From X23 sp050251575 (GTDB lineage Bacteria > Bacillota > Clostridia > SK-Y3), in contig JBFWMP010000028.1 of NCBI GenBank assembly GCA_050251575.1, forward strand, positions 1 through 23,671: 23,671 nt of DNA, written 5' to 3'. The position numbers and the translations under genes are program-made. Under the pieces are notes generated by a model. That model searched no databases. It was not told the origin of the DNA and worked only from the letters and a program-made list of their open reading frames with translations. How positions within the stretch are numbered: position 1 is the first letter of the stretch; every line of letters starts with the position of its first letter. Below are positions 15,832 through 22,408 of this stretch, in pieces.

Positions 15832-16551
15832 ATGGAATATCGGCAATTATTAAAAGAGGGAGCAAGTCAGTTAAATATTGATTTGTCTGATGCGCAGATA
15901 AATAAGTTTTTGATTTTTAAAAATGTCCTTATAGAATGGAATAAGAAAATGAACCTGACTGCTATTGAAGATGAAGGTGAAATCATTGTAAAGCACTTCC
16001 TTGATTCTATTTCTTGTATGACTACTAATATTTTTAAGCCGCGCTGTAAGGTGATTGATGTAGGAACAGGTGCCGGTTTTCCTGGGATTCCTTTAAAGCT
16101 TGTTGATGATACGATTGAGATGACATTGTTAGATTCACTGAATAAGCGTCTGATTTTTTTAGATGAGGTGATTTCTCAATTAAAGATTAATAATATTACT
16201 ACTGTGCATAGCAGAGCGGAGGATCTTGGAAGCAATAAAGAATATCGTGAGAAATTTGATGTTTCTATTTCTCGCGCAGTAGCGAATTTATCAATACTAG
16301 CAGAATATTGTCTTCCTTTTGTAAAAGTAGGAGGTTTTTTTGTAAGTATGAAAGGTCCGAATATGAAAGAAGAAATGATAGGAGCGGAAAATGCGATTCA
16401 TATATTAGGTGGAGAGCTTACTGATATTAAAACAGTTGTACTGCCTTATACACAGATAGAACATTCTATAATTATTATAAAAAAAGCAAGACAATGTCCG
16501 ACAAAATACCCTAGAAAAGCAGGAAAGCCTTCAAAAGAACCTTTGAAATAA
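15832..16551 (+). CDS. rsmG: 16S rRNA (guanine527-N7)-methyltransferase RsmG (GidB)
   Basis: RsmG methylates N7 of G527 in 16S rRNA using S-adenosylmethionine. At 239 residues it has the usual size. The SAM-binding loop is DVGTGAGFPGIPL (76-88), preceded by the family's WNKKMNLTAI (36-45) and KHFLDSI (54-60). SRAVANL is the other conserved block. The start ATG 15832 follows AGAGGTG. The C-terminus ends in a basic run (CPTKYPRKAGKPSKEPLK), as common in this family. Loss of RsmG gives low-level streptomycin resistance in several bacteria; nothing here suggests a defect. Confidence 0.96.
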   Translation: MEYRQLLKEGASQLNIDLSDAQINKFLIFKNVLIEWNKKMNLTAIEDEGEIIVKHFLDSISCMTTNIFKPRCKVIDVGTGAGFPGIPLKLVDDTIEMTLLDSLNKRLIFLDEVISQLKINNITTVHSRAEDLGSNKEYREKFDVSISRAVANLSILAEYCLPFVKVGGFFVSMKGPNMKEEMIGAENAIHILGGELTDIKTVVLPYTQIEHSIIIIKKARQCPTKYPRKAGKPSKEPLK

Positions 16552-16614
16552 AAAATAATTGAAACATACTGTAGTAATATGACGAACGATTTTTCACCAC
16601 ATATATGAGGGTTG

Positions 16615-16623
16615 TGTTATAAT
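16615..16623 (+). promoter_or_regulatory. Extended -10 promoter for noc
   Basis: TGTTATAAT is a perfect -10 with the TGn extension, about 50 bases before the noc start. No good -35 is visible, which is typical of extended -10 promoters. The same nine bases occur before parA. Confidence 0.55.
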
Positions 16624-16673
16624 AAGCATAGATAATAGGACAAACTGGGGGAATTGATAAGGAGGCATTGTGT

Positions 16674-17501
16674 ATGATGGAGGTTATGTCGATGTTTAAA
16701 AATAATAATGATGAAAAAGGAAAGATTATTAATATTCCTATTGATAAGATAAAGCCTAATCCATACCAGCCCCGAAAGACTTTTGATAAATCAGCACTTG
16801 AAGAGCTTAGTATTTCTATCCGGCAATACGGTATATTACAACCAATTAATGTTCGGAAAATAGGAGCTAGCAGTTATGAACTAGTTGCAGGAGAAAGAAG
16901 ATTACGAGCATCTCAAATAGCGGAGATGAAAGAGATTCCGGCTATTATTGTTGATATGAATGATAATGATTCTGCTGTTGTGGCATTGATAGAAAATCTC
17001 CAAAGAGAAGATCTTAGTTTCATGGAAGAAGCAGAAGGATATTTTCATTTAATTTCTGAGCATGGATTTACACAAGATGAGTTGGCAATGAAAGTTGGAA
17101 AGAATCAATCTACTATTGCAAACAAAATGAGGTTATTAAAGTTGCCGCCATTAGTAAAAAAGATGATTTATGATCATAACTTGACTGAACGGCATGCACG
17201 TGCACTTCTGAAACTTCCGGATGAACAACTTCAGCTAAAGGTTCTAAAGCAAGTATGTGAAAAAGGATTAAATGTAAAAAGAACAGAAGAATTAATTGAA
17301 AAAATGATAGAAAAATATACTGGAGTTAAAGATAAAATCAGTAAGAAAAAGCAAATAAGTGCCTTTAGAGATATAAGAATATTTACAAATACCTTAAAGC
17401 AGGCAGTAGATATGATGAAGAACGCCGGAGTCCATGCGAAGGTTACCCAAAATGATCATGGAGAATATGTAGAATATATAGTTAGAATACCCAAATCATA
17501 G
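16674..17501 (+). CDS. noc: Nucleoid occlusion protein Noc (ParB paralogue)
   Basis: A ParB-family CTPase-type DNA-binding protein. Position directly after rsmG and ahead of parA-parB is the standard Noc position. Noc blocks division-septum assembly over the chromosome. I use ATG 16674 (275 residues), eight bases after AAGGAGG; TTG 16668 is too close to it. NPYQPR (29-34), GERRLRA (73-79) and ENLQRED (107-113) are the nucleotide-binding motifs. A helix-turn-helix follows (TQDELAMKVGKNQSTIANK, about 133-151). The C-terminal dimerisation part is about 205-275. The very N-terminus (MMEVMSMF) is short and could be the membrane-binding amphipathic segment. No ATTTCCCGGGAAAT-type Noc site is visible in this window. 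Confidence 0.88.
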   Translation: MMEVMSMFKNNNDEKGKIINIPIDKIKPNPYQPRKTFDKSALEELSISIRQYGILQPINVRKIGASSYELVAGERRLRASQIAEMKEIPAIIVDMNDNDSAVVALIENLQREDLSFMEEAEGYFHLISEHGFTQDELAMKVGKNQSTIANKMRLLKLPPLVKKMIYDHNLTERHARALLKLPDEQLQLKVLKQVCEKGLNVKRTEELIEKMIEKYTGVKDKISKKKQISAFRDIRIFTNTLKQAVDMMKNAGVHAKVTQNDHGEYVEYIVRIPKS

Positions 17502-17523
17502 GGTTTAGATAATTATTAGGGGG

Positions 17524-17555
17524 GAAAAATCGATATAATATTATATCGATTTTTC
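17524..17555. terminator. Perfect 32-base palindrome, bidirectional terminator
   Basis: A perfect palindrome: arms GAAAAATCGATATAAT and its reverse complement meet with no spacer. It ends in TTTTTC on either strand and lies between the convergent noc and the GDT1-type gene. The A/T runs at the arm ends serve as the U tract in both directions. Confidence 0.8.
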
Positions 17556-17570
17556 TATTTTGAAAATTAT

Positions 17571-17840
17571 TTAAAATTTTCCTATTAACAATAATATTCC
17601 TATCATTATAAATGAAATTCCTGCCCCAATCTGAATATAACTTGCAGGAATATATTTTCCTAATATTTCACCGCATAATACTCCAATAATAGATGATAAA
17701 ACAAGTGCACAGGATGCACCAATGAAAACCGGTAATCCATTTTTAGTTTTTGAAGCAAGAAGCATTGTAGAAAGCTGAGTTTTATCTCCTAACTCTGCTA
17801 TAAATACAACCCAAAATGCGGTAAATATGATTTTCCACAT
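17571..17840 (-). CDS. GDT1/TMEM165-family (UPF0016) cation transporter, single domain
   Basis: An 89-residue membrane protein with three hydrophobic segments (about 3-17, 37-57 and 66-87). The family signature E-x-G-D-K-T is at 16-21 (ELGDKT), followed by QLSTMLLAS. Members move Mn2+ or Ca2+, and bacterial ones are manganese exporters. Most family members carry two such domains with one signature each; this gene has only one, so it would have to act as a dimer or with a partner encoded elsewhere. The start is ATG 17840 behind AGGAGG. The manganese yybP-ykoY riboswitch that precedes some relatives is not visible in the short upstream gap. Substrate is inferred. Confidence 0.85.
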   Translation of the reverse strand: MWKIIFTAFWVVFIAELGDKTQLSTMLLASKTKNGLPVFIGASCALVLSSIIGVLCGEILGKYIPASYIQIGAGISFIMIGILLLIGKF

Positions 17841-17932
17841 AGATTAATGTTCCTCCTGTTTATGATATTAATTATAGTTATGCCGATAATATTAAATATT
17901 TTATAGCCTGTTTTTTATCGATATCAAATGTA

Positions 17933-18256
17933 TTAGTGCGATTGTATAGACAATAATTTTTTGATTAAAATATGCAAAAACGTGGAAATTATTAATCCGG
18001 CTGTAATACATATTAATAGGCTTAGAATAAAAGCGATCATTTCAATATGTGCAAAATCAGCATTAACACTTGAAAAAGTATAGATACTCGTATTGCCTAG
18101 CATATAAATGATATCAATAGAATATGAGGGTATCGCTAGTAATATGTGTGGTATTTTCAAGTTTCCGGAGGAGTAAAAATATAGTGCCCAAGAAAATAAG
18201 CAAAGCATTATGCTTAAACATAATATTTTTGAACGAAGCAACTTTTCCAACTTCAT
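17933..18256 (-). CDS. Hypothetical membrane protein (107 aa)
   Basis: I do not recognise a family. The 107-residue product has two likely membrane helices (about 9-27 and 72-99) joined by a 45-residue loop rich in Ser, Tyr and Ile. A basic N-terminus (KLEKLLRSK) and a basic tail (IKKLLSIQSH) suggest both ends lie in the cytoplasm, giving a hairpin topology. The start is ATG 18256, with GAGGTGA just upstream; a GTG three codons earlier falls within that ribosome site. It is divergent from parA and shares a 228-base gap with it that contains a parS site. It lies 92 bases ahead of the GDT1-type gene on the same strand and may be co-transcribed with it. Confidence 0.75.
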   Translation of the reverse strand: MKLEKLLRSKILCLSIMLCLFSWALYFYSSGNLKIPHILLAIPSYSIDIIYMLGNTSIYTFSSVNADFAHIEMIAFILSLLICITAGLIISTFLHILIKKLLSIQSH

Positions 18257-18374
18257 TAAGATCACCTCACGATTGTTATAATATTATATTCATCATATTT
18301 TTATATATTCTCATACAATTCTTATATAATGTTCATATTTAGACATCTTGTAGAATACAATAAATGTTTTTCAG

Positions 18375-18402
18375 ATAAATTGTTTCACGTGAAACAATTT
18401 AT
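18375..18402. promoter_or_regulatory. parS: parS centromere site upstream of parA
   Basis: The core at 18381-18396 is TGTTTCACGTGAAACA, the fully symmetric form of the Firmicute parS sequence. The symmetry extends six bases further each side, giving a 28-base perfect palindrome. ParB should nucleate here and spread. Because the site is about 30 bases upstream of the parA -10 region, ParB could also repress parA-parB. Confidence 0.95.
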
Positions 18403-18405
18403 TAT

Positions 18406-18434
18406 TTTAAATGCTTAATTATATATGTTATAAT
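18406..18434 (+). promoter_or_regulatory. Probable parA-parB promoter
   Basis: TGTTATAAT (18426-18434) is an extended -10. A weak -35, TTTAAA (18406-18411), is 17 bases upstream of TATAAT. The parS palindrome ends only four bases before that -35, so bound ParB would probably interfere. Confidence 0.55.
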
Positions 18435-18484
18435 ATGAAGGAAATAGAGAATACAGAAAGTATATATAGAGAGACGGTGATGTT

Positions 18485-19258
18485 TTGTATAAGGTTATTG
18501 CAGTTGCTAATCAGAAGGGGGGTGTAGGTAAGACTACGACGTCCGTAAACCTGAGTGCATGCCTTGCTGCCAGAGGTGAAAGGGTGTTGATGATAGATAT
18601 TGATCCTCAGGGTAATAGTACGAGCGGTGTAGGAATTAACAAGAAATTAGTAAAGAGGTCTATTTATGATGTATTAATAAATGATGAAAATATTAATGAA
18701 GCAATTGTGACAACTGCTTATGAAAATTTATACATATGCCCTTCTAATATTCAACTTGCAGGAGCAGAAATTGAACTGGTCACGATTATGTCTCGGGAAT
18801 ACTGCTTGAAGAGAGCAGTTGAGTCAATTAAAAATCAATTTGATTATATTATTATTGACTGCCCTCCCTCGCTTGGATTAATCACTCTTAATGCACTTAC
18901 ATGTGCCGATTCAATACTTGTTCCGATTCAGTGTGAATATTATGCACTTGAAGGATTAAGCCAACTGACAAATACGATAAGGCAAGTGAAAAAGTTTCTA
19001 AATCCGGATCTTGATATTGAAGGTGTACTACTTACCATGTTTGATGCTAGAACTAATCTTTCTATACAGGTAGTAGAAGAGGTTAAAAAGTATTTTCCTC
19101 AGAAGGTTTATAAAACAGTGATTCCAAGAAATATTCGTTTAAGTGAGGCGCCTAGTTTCGGACAACCCATTATTGCATATGATCCTAAATCAAGAGGTGC
19201 AGAATGTTATTTGGAACTTGCGGACGAAGTGATTGAATATTCAAAAGAGGTGATTTAA
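18485..19258 (+). CDS. parA: Chromosome partitioning ATPase ParA (Soj)
   Basis: ParA is a deviant-Walker ATPase that works with ParB in origin segregation and, in Bacillus, regulates DnaA. It has 257 residues. The deviant Walker A is KGGVGKTTT (11-19). Switch residues lie in DIDPQGNST, and Walker B is IIIDCPPSLG. The start must be TTG at 18485 (MYKVIAVANQ), because no in-frame ATG lies nearby and GGTGAT is in ribosome-site position. It ends directly against the parB start. The parS site upstream indicates control by ParB. Confidence 0.95.
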   Translation: MYKVIAVANQKGGVGKTTTSVNLSACLAARGERVLMIDIDPQGNSTSGVGINKKLVKRSIYDVLINDENINEAIVTTAYENLYICPSNIQLAGAEIELVTIMSREYCLKRAVESIKNQFDYIIIDCPPSLGLITLNALTCADSILVPIQCEYYALEGLSQLTNTIRQVKKFLNPDLDIEGVLLTMFDARTNLSIQVVEEVKKYFPQKVYKTVIPRNIRLSEAPSFGQPIIAYDPKSRGAECYLELADEVIEYSKEVI

Positions 19259-20107
19259 TTGGTAAAGAGGGGATTAGGTAAAGGACTGGGTGCACTTCTT
19301 CCGGGTATGGAAATAGATGAAGATAATTTAATAAAAGAGATAAAGTTGACTGAGATAGAACCCAATAAGTCTCAACCAAGAAAGAATTTTGATATAGAAA
19401 GATTGGAAGTCCTTGCGGAATCCATTAAGATTCATGGAGTCATCCAGCCGATTATTGTAAGTAAACTAGAAAATGGTTTCTATCAGATTATAGCAGGTGA
19501 GAGACGGTGGCGAGCCGCTAAGCTGGCAGGACTAAAAACCATTCCTATTGTCATTAAGGAATATGAGAAAAAAGAGGTAATGGAAATAGCACTAATTGAA
19601 AACATCCAACGCGAGGACCTGAATCCGATTGAAGAAGCGGAAGCTTATAAAAACCTTATGGATGAGTTTCATTTAACTCAAGAAGAAATCAGTGAAAGGG
19701 TAGGCAAAAGCAGACCGGCGATTGCGAATGCATTAAGGTTATTAAATCTCTCTGATTTACTTAGACAATTTATCGTTGAAGATAAATTGTCTAGTGGGCA
19801 CGCCAGGACAATATTGAGTGTGGGAGATAGAAGCAGTCAGTTGAAAATAGCCAATATGGTAATTAAAGAAGGTCTCAGTGTTAGAGAAACTGAACGGCTA
19901 GTCAAAAAGATGGCTTCAAATAATGACAAGCAAAAAGACAATAAGAAAAATGATTTATCTCATATCTATGCAGATGTGCAAGACAGATTATCTAAAAGCT
20001 TGGGAACTAAGGTGAAAATACATCAGGGTAAAAGCAAAAGTAAGATTGAGATTGAGTATTATTCCGATGAAGATTTGGAGAGGTTAATGGAATTGTTAAA
20101 ATGCTAG
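19259..20107 (+). CDS. parB: Chromosome partitioning protein ParB (Spo0J)
   Basis: ParB binds parS, uses CTP to clamp and slide on DNA, and recruits SMC near the origin. The 282-residue protein opens with VKRGLGKGLGALLPG, the conserved ParA-activating N-terminus. CTP motifs are GERRWRA (80-86) and ENIQRED (114-120). The parS-reading helix-turn-helix is about 139-160 (TQEEISERVGKSRPAIANAL). The C-terminal dimer domain follows a charged linker (NNDKQKDNKKND). The start is TTG 19259, immediately after the parA stop and behind AAAGAGGTGAT, so the two are coupled. Two perfect parS sites flank the pair. Confidence 0.96.
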   Translation: MVKRGLGKGLGALLPGMEIDEDNLIKEIKLTEIEPNKSQPRKNFDIERLEVLAESIKIHGVIQPIIVSKLENGFYQIIAGERRWRAAKLAGLKTIPIVIKEYEKKEVMEIALIENIQREDLNPIEEAEAYKNLMDEFHLTQEEISERVGKSRPAIANALRLLNLSDLLRQFIVEDKLSSGHARTILSVGDRSSQLKIANMVIKEGLSVRETERLVKKMASNNDKQKDNKKNDLSHIYADVQDRLSKSLGTKVKIHQGKSKSKIEIEYYSDEDLERLMELLKC

Positions 20108-20200
20108 TTTCAAGCTATGTTTTAGATCATTTTAATATTGGGTATATTTTTGAAATAACCTGTAATTTAATATGAATTAGTAGAATGGCGGGACGTTATC

Positions 20201-20269
20201 TGTCATTCTGAGCATAGCGAAGAATCTTGAGTTTTATGTATAAGATCCTTTACTACGTTCAGGATGACA
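20201..20269. repeat. Palindromic element A1
   Basis: A 69-base imperfect palindrome. The left arm starts TGTCATTCTGAGCATAGCGA and the right arm ends ACTACGTTCAGGATGACA. As RNA it would form one long hairpin of roughly 25 pairs with mismatches. Sequences of the TGTCATTCTGAGC type are known as dispersed intergenic repeats in various genomes. Confidence 0.85.
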
Positions 20270-20281
20270 CATACATCATGT

Positions 20282-20350
20282 GTAGGCCGTATGGATATAC
20301 GGCCGAAAACTGAAAATGCATAACAGCGGACGTATTGCCATACGTCCCTA
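20282..20350. repeat. Double-hairpin element B1
   Basis: It has two self-complementary ends, GGCCGTAT/ATACGGCC (20285-20304) and GGACGTAT/ATACGTCC (20328-20347), each an eight-pair stem with a four-base loop. The two ends also match each other as terminal inverted repeats (GGCCGTATGG against CCATACGTCC, one mismatch). Compared with B2 it has lost one G of the GTAGGG start. Confidence 0.85.
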
Positions 20351-20368
20351 TGACAATAGAAGAATAGT

Positions 20369-20442
20369 GTAGGGGCGACAAGTGGTCGCCAGCGAGGCAA
20401 CCAACATAATGGGTAAATCGGACGAGCAAAGCTTGCCCCTAC
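20369..20442. repeat. Element C with GTAGGGGC/GCCCCTAC ends
   Basis: A 74-base element with terminal inverted repeats TGTAGGGGC/GCCCCTACA. Inside, GCGAC/GTCGC near the left and GCAA/TTGC near the right form subterminal hairpins. It has no coding capacity. Confidence 0.8.
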
Positions 20443-20471
20443 AATACATATTATTTATTGCAGCACAGTGA

Positions 20472-20549
20472 TTGTAGGGAACGGTTCATAACTGTTCCGC
20501 AAGCAATTGCAATAAAACTAACGGAACGGTTTAGAACCGTTCCCTACAA
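20472..20549. repeat. Element D with 15-base perfect terminal inverted repeats
   Basis: TTGTAGGGAACGGTT (20472-20486) is the exact reverse complement of AACCGTTCCCTACAA (20535-20549). Each end also folds on itself: GGAACGGTT with AACTGTTCC on the left (one G-T pair), GGAACGGTT with AACCGTTCC on the right. It is the most intact of the six elements. Confidence 0.87.
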
Positions 20550-20581
20550 GTGCAATTGATAAAACCTGTACCATGTACGTA

Positions 20582-20644
20582 GTAGGGCCGTATGGATATA
20601 CGGCCAGAAATAGACAACAGCGGACGTATTGCCATACGTCCCTA
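20582..20644. repeat. Double-hairpin element B2
   Basis: A second copy of B, in the same orientation as B1, with both hairpins identical to B1 (20586-20605 and 20622-20641) but a shorter middle. It begins GTAGGGCCGTATGG and ends CCATACGTCCCTA, showing the family's GTAGGG...CCCTA ends more clearly than B1. Confidence 0.85.
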
Positions 20645-20677
20645 TGACACCAAAACCTATGGTGTGTGAAGGGTACC

Positions 20678-20745
20678 TGTCATTCTGAACGTAGTGAAGA
20701 ATCTTGAGTTTGATATATTAGATCCTTGCTATGCTCAGAATGACA
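20678..20745. repeat. Palindromic element A2
   Basis: A 68-base palindrome related to A1. Its left arm TGTCATTCTGAACGTAGTGA matches the reverse complement of A1's right arm, and its right arm (GCTATGCTCAGAATGACA) is the exact reverse complement of the first 18 bases of A1. The centre, by contrast, is in the same orientation in both. Confidence 0.85.
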
Positions 20746-20970
20746 GTGGGATAATTATGCGCATTATTTATATATTGGTTATTTAAAAATTAGAATAATT
20801 TCAGCATCCTATTTAAATAGAGTACAAGCCCAATAGCATTTTATGTCAACTTAAGCTCTTTCATATTATTCGTAGAATTGATTTTTAATAAGAGAGTAAT
20901 ATGTAAACATTATTACAAATAAATTTTCAACAGAATGCAAATAAATGCTTTTGGCAGGCGGTATGAGAAA

Positions 20971-20986
20971 TGTTTCACGTGAAACA
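20971..20986. promoter_or_regulatory. parS: parS centromere site upstream of the DUF4446-type gene
   Basis: A second perfect TGTTTCACGTGAAACA, 17 bases before the start of the next gene and just ahead of its ribosome site. Symmetry does not extend beyond the 16-base core. Confidence 0.95.
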
Positions 20987-21003
20987 GTAAAGAGGGGTAG
21001 CAT

Positions 21004-21528
21004 ATGGAGGAAATTAGTAATAATATTAGTATGTATTCAAGTTACATTATTATAGCATTAGTAGCAATGAATTTTTTGCTATTAGTTATCAGCGTTATAA
21101 ATAGCATTAGAATTTATAAACAAAGAAAAAGATATTGCAAGCTGACTAGTGATATAAAAGACAAGGATTTAGAAAAAATTATTATTGAATACTATGATAA
21201 AGTAAAGAAAGTAGTGCAAAAAAATGAGGATATGGAACAACAGATAAAAATGGTTGAGGGGAAGCTTCAATTATGTGCTCAAAAAATTGGGGTGATAAGA
21301 TATAATGCCTTCGAAAATGTTGGGAGCAATTTAAGTTTCGCGATAGCAGTCTTGGATTCTAATGATAGTGGCTTCATTATAAATGGGGTATATTCCAGAG
21401 AGAGTTCCACTACTTATGCTAAGCCTATTGTAGAGGGGAAAACAAAATACACGTTATCGGCTGAAGAAATACAAGCATTGGACTTGGCGAGGAAGAATCA
21501 TAATGAAAGAACGTTTGCAATCAGTTAG
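21004..21528 (+). CDS. DUF4446-type membrane protein
   Basis: A 174-residue protein with one N-terminal membrane helix (about 13-35), a basic stretch (KQRKRYCK), a probable coiled coil (about 55-95) and a compact C-terminal domain. The C-terminal pattern IGVIRYNAFENVGSNLSFAI (95-114), LDSNDSGFIINGVYSRESS (117-135) and TYAKPI (137-142) is what I know as DUF4446, a family found near parB in clostridia. The function is unknown. The start is ATG 21004 behind AGAGGGG. A perfect parS lies 17 bases upstream. The topology places the conserved domain in the cytoplasm if the basic residues after the helix are inside. Family recall is moderate confidence; a role in segregation is speculation from position. 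Confidence 0.82.
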   Translation: MEEISNNISMYSSYIIIALVAMNFLLLVISVINSIRIYKQRKRYCKLTSDIKDKDLEKIIIEYYDKVKKVVQKNEDMEQQIKMVEGKLQLCAQKIGVIRYNAFENVGSNLSFAIAVLDSNDSGFIINGVYSRESSTTYAKPIVEGKTKYTLSAEEIQALDLARKNHNERTFAIS

Positions 21529-21587
21529 AGATAGCGGGCATAGGTATTTGTTTAGTAATAATAGAAGAAAAGAGGGCACGATAGAAG

Positions 21588-22325
21588 GTGAATAAAAATT
21601 CTAAGTTTCTATGGTTATATTCGACAGTACTATTTACAGCAGCATTTGTCTTAATATTAATGACGGCAGCAAGTCAAAGCAGATTGACGAAAGATATTCA
21701 ATCATATAAGGAACAGTTAAACACGCAAAAAGGTTTATTTCAAGGCGTACAAAAGAATTTGAATGATCTGGCTAAAGAAAATGAGCAGCTTCAACAAAAG
21801 CTTGAAGTTACAGATGTTGAGAAAAAAGGTTTAGAAGAACAAGTGAAAACACTAAAGGAACAGATAACTCAGATGGATATGCAACAGTATAAGATTAAAA
21901 AGAGCATGGATGATTTAATAGAAGCAAAGAAATATGCTGATCAAAAAGACTATAAAGAAAGCGCATTATATTTATCTAGTGTTTATTTTGAGGTGCTATC
22001 TGAGGATAGTAAAAAAACATACAATAATTTAGGTTCCATGGTGTTTACTGAAGCAGCAGCCATTAGTTATAAAGAGGGATACAAGTTGTTTAATTCCAAT
22101 AAATTAGATAAAGCCATAGAGGAATTTGAATTATCATTACAATTCAAAAAAGATGCATATTTTTCTGATGATGCGATGTTCTTTTTAGCCTTAAGTTTTT
22201 ACAAGTTAGATAGATCAGACAGGGCAAAGGATTTGTTTATTCAGCATGATGAAAAGTATCCGGATAGTACTTATAAGGCAGACGTAAGATACTATTTAGA
22301 GGTGATAAATCGCAAAAGTCAGTAA
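21588..22325 (+). CDS. Membrane-anchored coiled-coil and TPR-like protein
   Basis: A 245-residue protein of unrecognised specific family. A membrane helix spans about 8-27 with no cleavage or lipobox motif. A long heptad-rich coiled coil runs from about 34 to 112 (for example LAKENEQLQQKLE). Helical pairs of tetratricopeptide character follow: KEGYKLFNSNKLDKAIEEFE (162-181) and a second at about 196-224 (ALSFYKLDRSDRAKDLF...YPDS). The layout resembles YbgF/CpoB-like proteins with a membrane anchor, probably facing outward. The start is GTG 21588, with AAGAGGG 11 bases upstream; no ATG fits. It lies 59 bases after the DUF4446-type gene and probably shares its transcript. Confidence 0.78.
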   Translation: MNKNSKFLWLYSTVLFTAAFVLILMTAASQSRLTKDIQSYKEQLNTQKGLFQGVQKNLNDLAKENEQLQQKLEVTDVEKKGLEEQVKTLKEQITQMDMQQYKIKKSMDDLIEAKKYADQKDYKESALYLSSVYFEVLSEDSKKTYNNLGSMVFTEAAAISYKEGYKLFNSNKLDKAIEEFELSLQFKKDAYFSDDAMFFLALSFYKLDRSDRAKDLFIQHDEKYPDSTYKADVRYYLEVINRKSQ

Positions 22326-22336
22326 ATTTATATGGG

Positions 22337-22364
22337 TTGAATAATTAGAAAAGTGTAGTATAAT
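22337..22364 (+). promoter_or_regulatory. Sigma-A-type promoter for serS
   Basis: TTGAAT (22337-22342) and a perfect TATAAT (22359-22364), 16 bases apart, about 45 bases before the serS start. The resulting leader is far too short for a T-box riboswitch. Confidence 0.65.
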
Positions 22365-22408
22365 AATTACAGGGTAAGAGTAAATTCAGAATATTGAGAG
22401 GGATCAAC

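Larger units (their letters stand above)
20108..21003. other. 896-base repeat-filled gap after parB
   Basis: No credible gene lies here; reading frames over the repeats are palindrome artefacts. The first 90 bases are plain AT-rich sequence. From 20201 to 20745 six short palindromic elements follow in the order A1-B1-C-D-B2-A2, each 63-74 bases with 11-34 bases between most of them. From 20746 to 20970 the sequence is AT-rich without obvious structure. A parS site (20971-20986) and a ribosome site precede the next gene. GC content rises clearly across the repeats compared with the flanks. Confidence 0.8.

Noticed and set aside
17841..17932. Manganese (yybP-ykoY) riboswitch before the GDT1-type gene
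   Set aside because: The gap is 92 bases of AT-rich sequence with no conserved riboswitch core or terminator hairpin.
20203..20400. A 65-codon open frame on the minus strand in the post-parB gap
   Set aside because: It runs across elements A1, B1 and part of C, has no ribosome site, and its translation only reflects palindromic repeats.
20201..20745. Possible CRISPR array
   Set aside because: The units are not a single direct repeat with regular unique spacers. They are distinct palindromic elements of different sequence, and no cas gene is present.
22326..22408. T-box riboswitch ahead of serS
   Set aside because: The gap is only 83 bases and contains a promoter. There is no specifier stem, T-box sequence or terminator.
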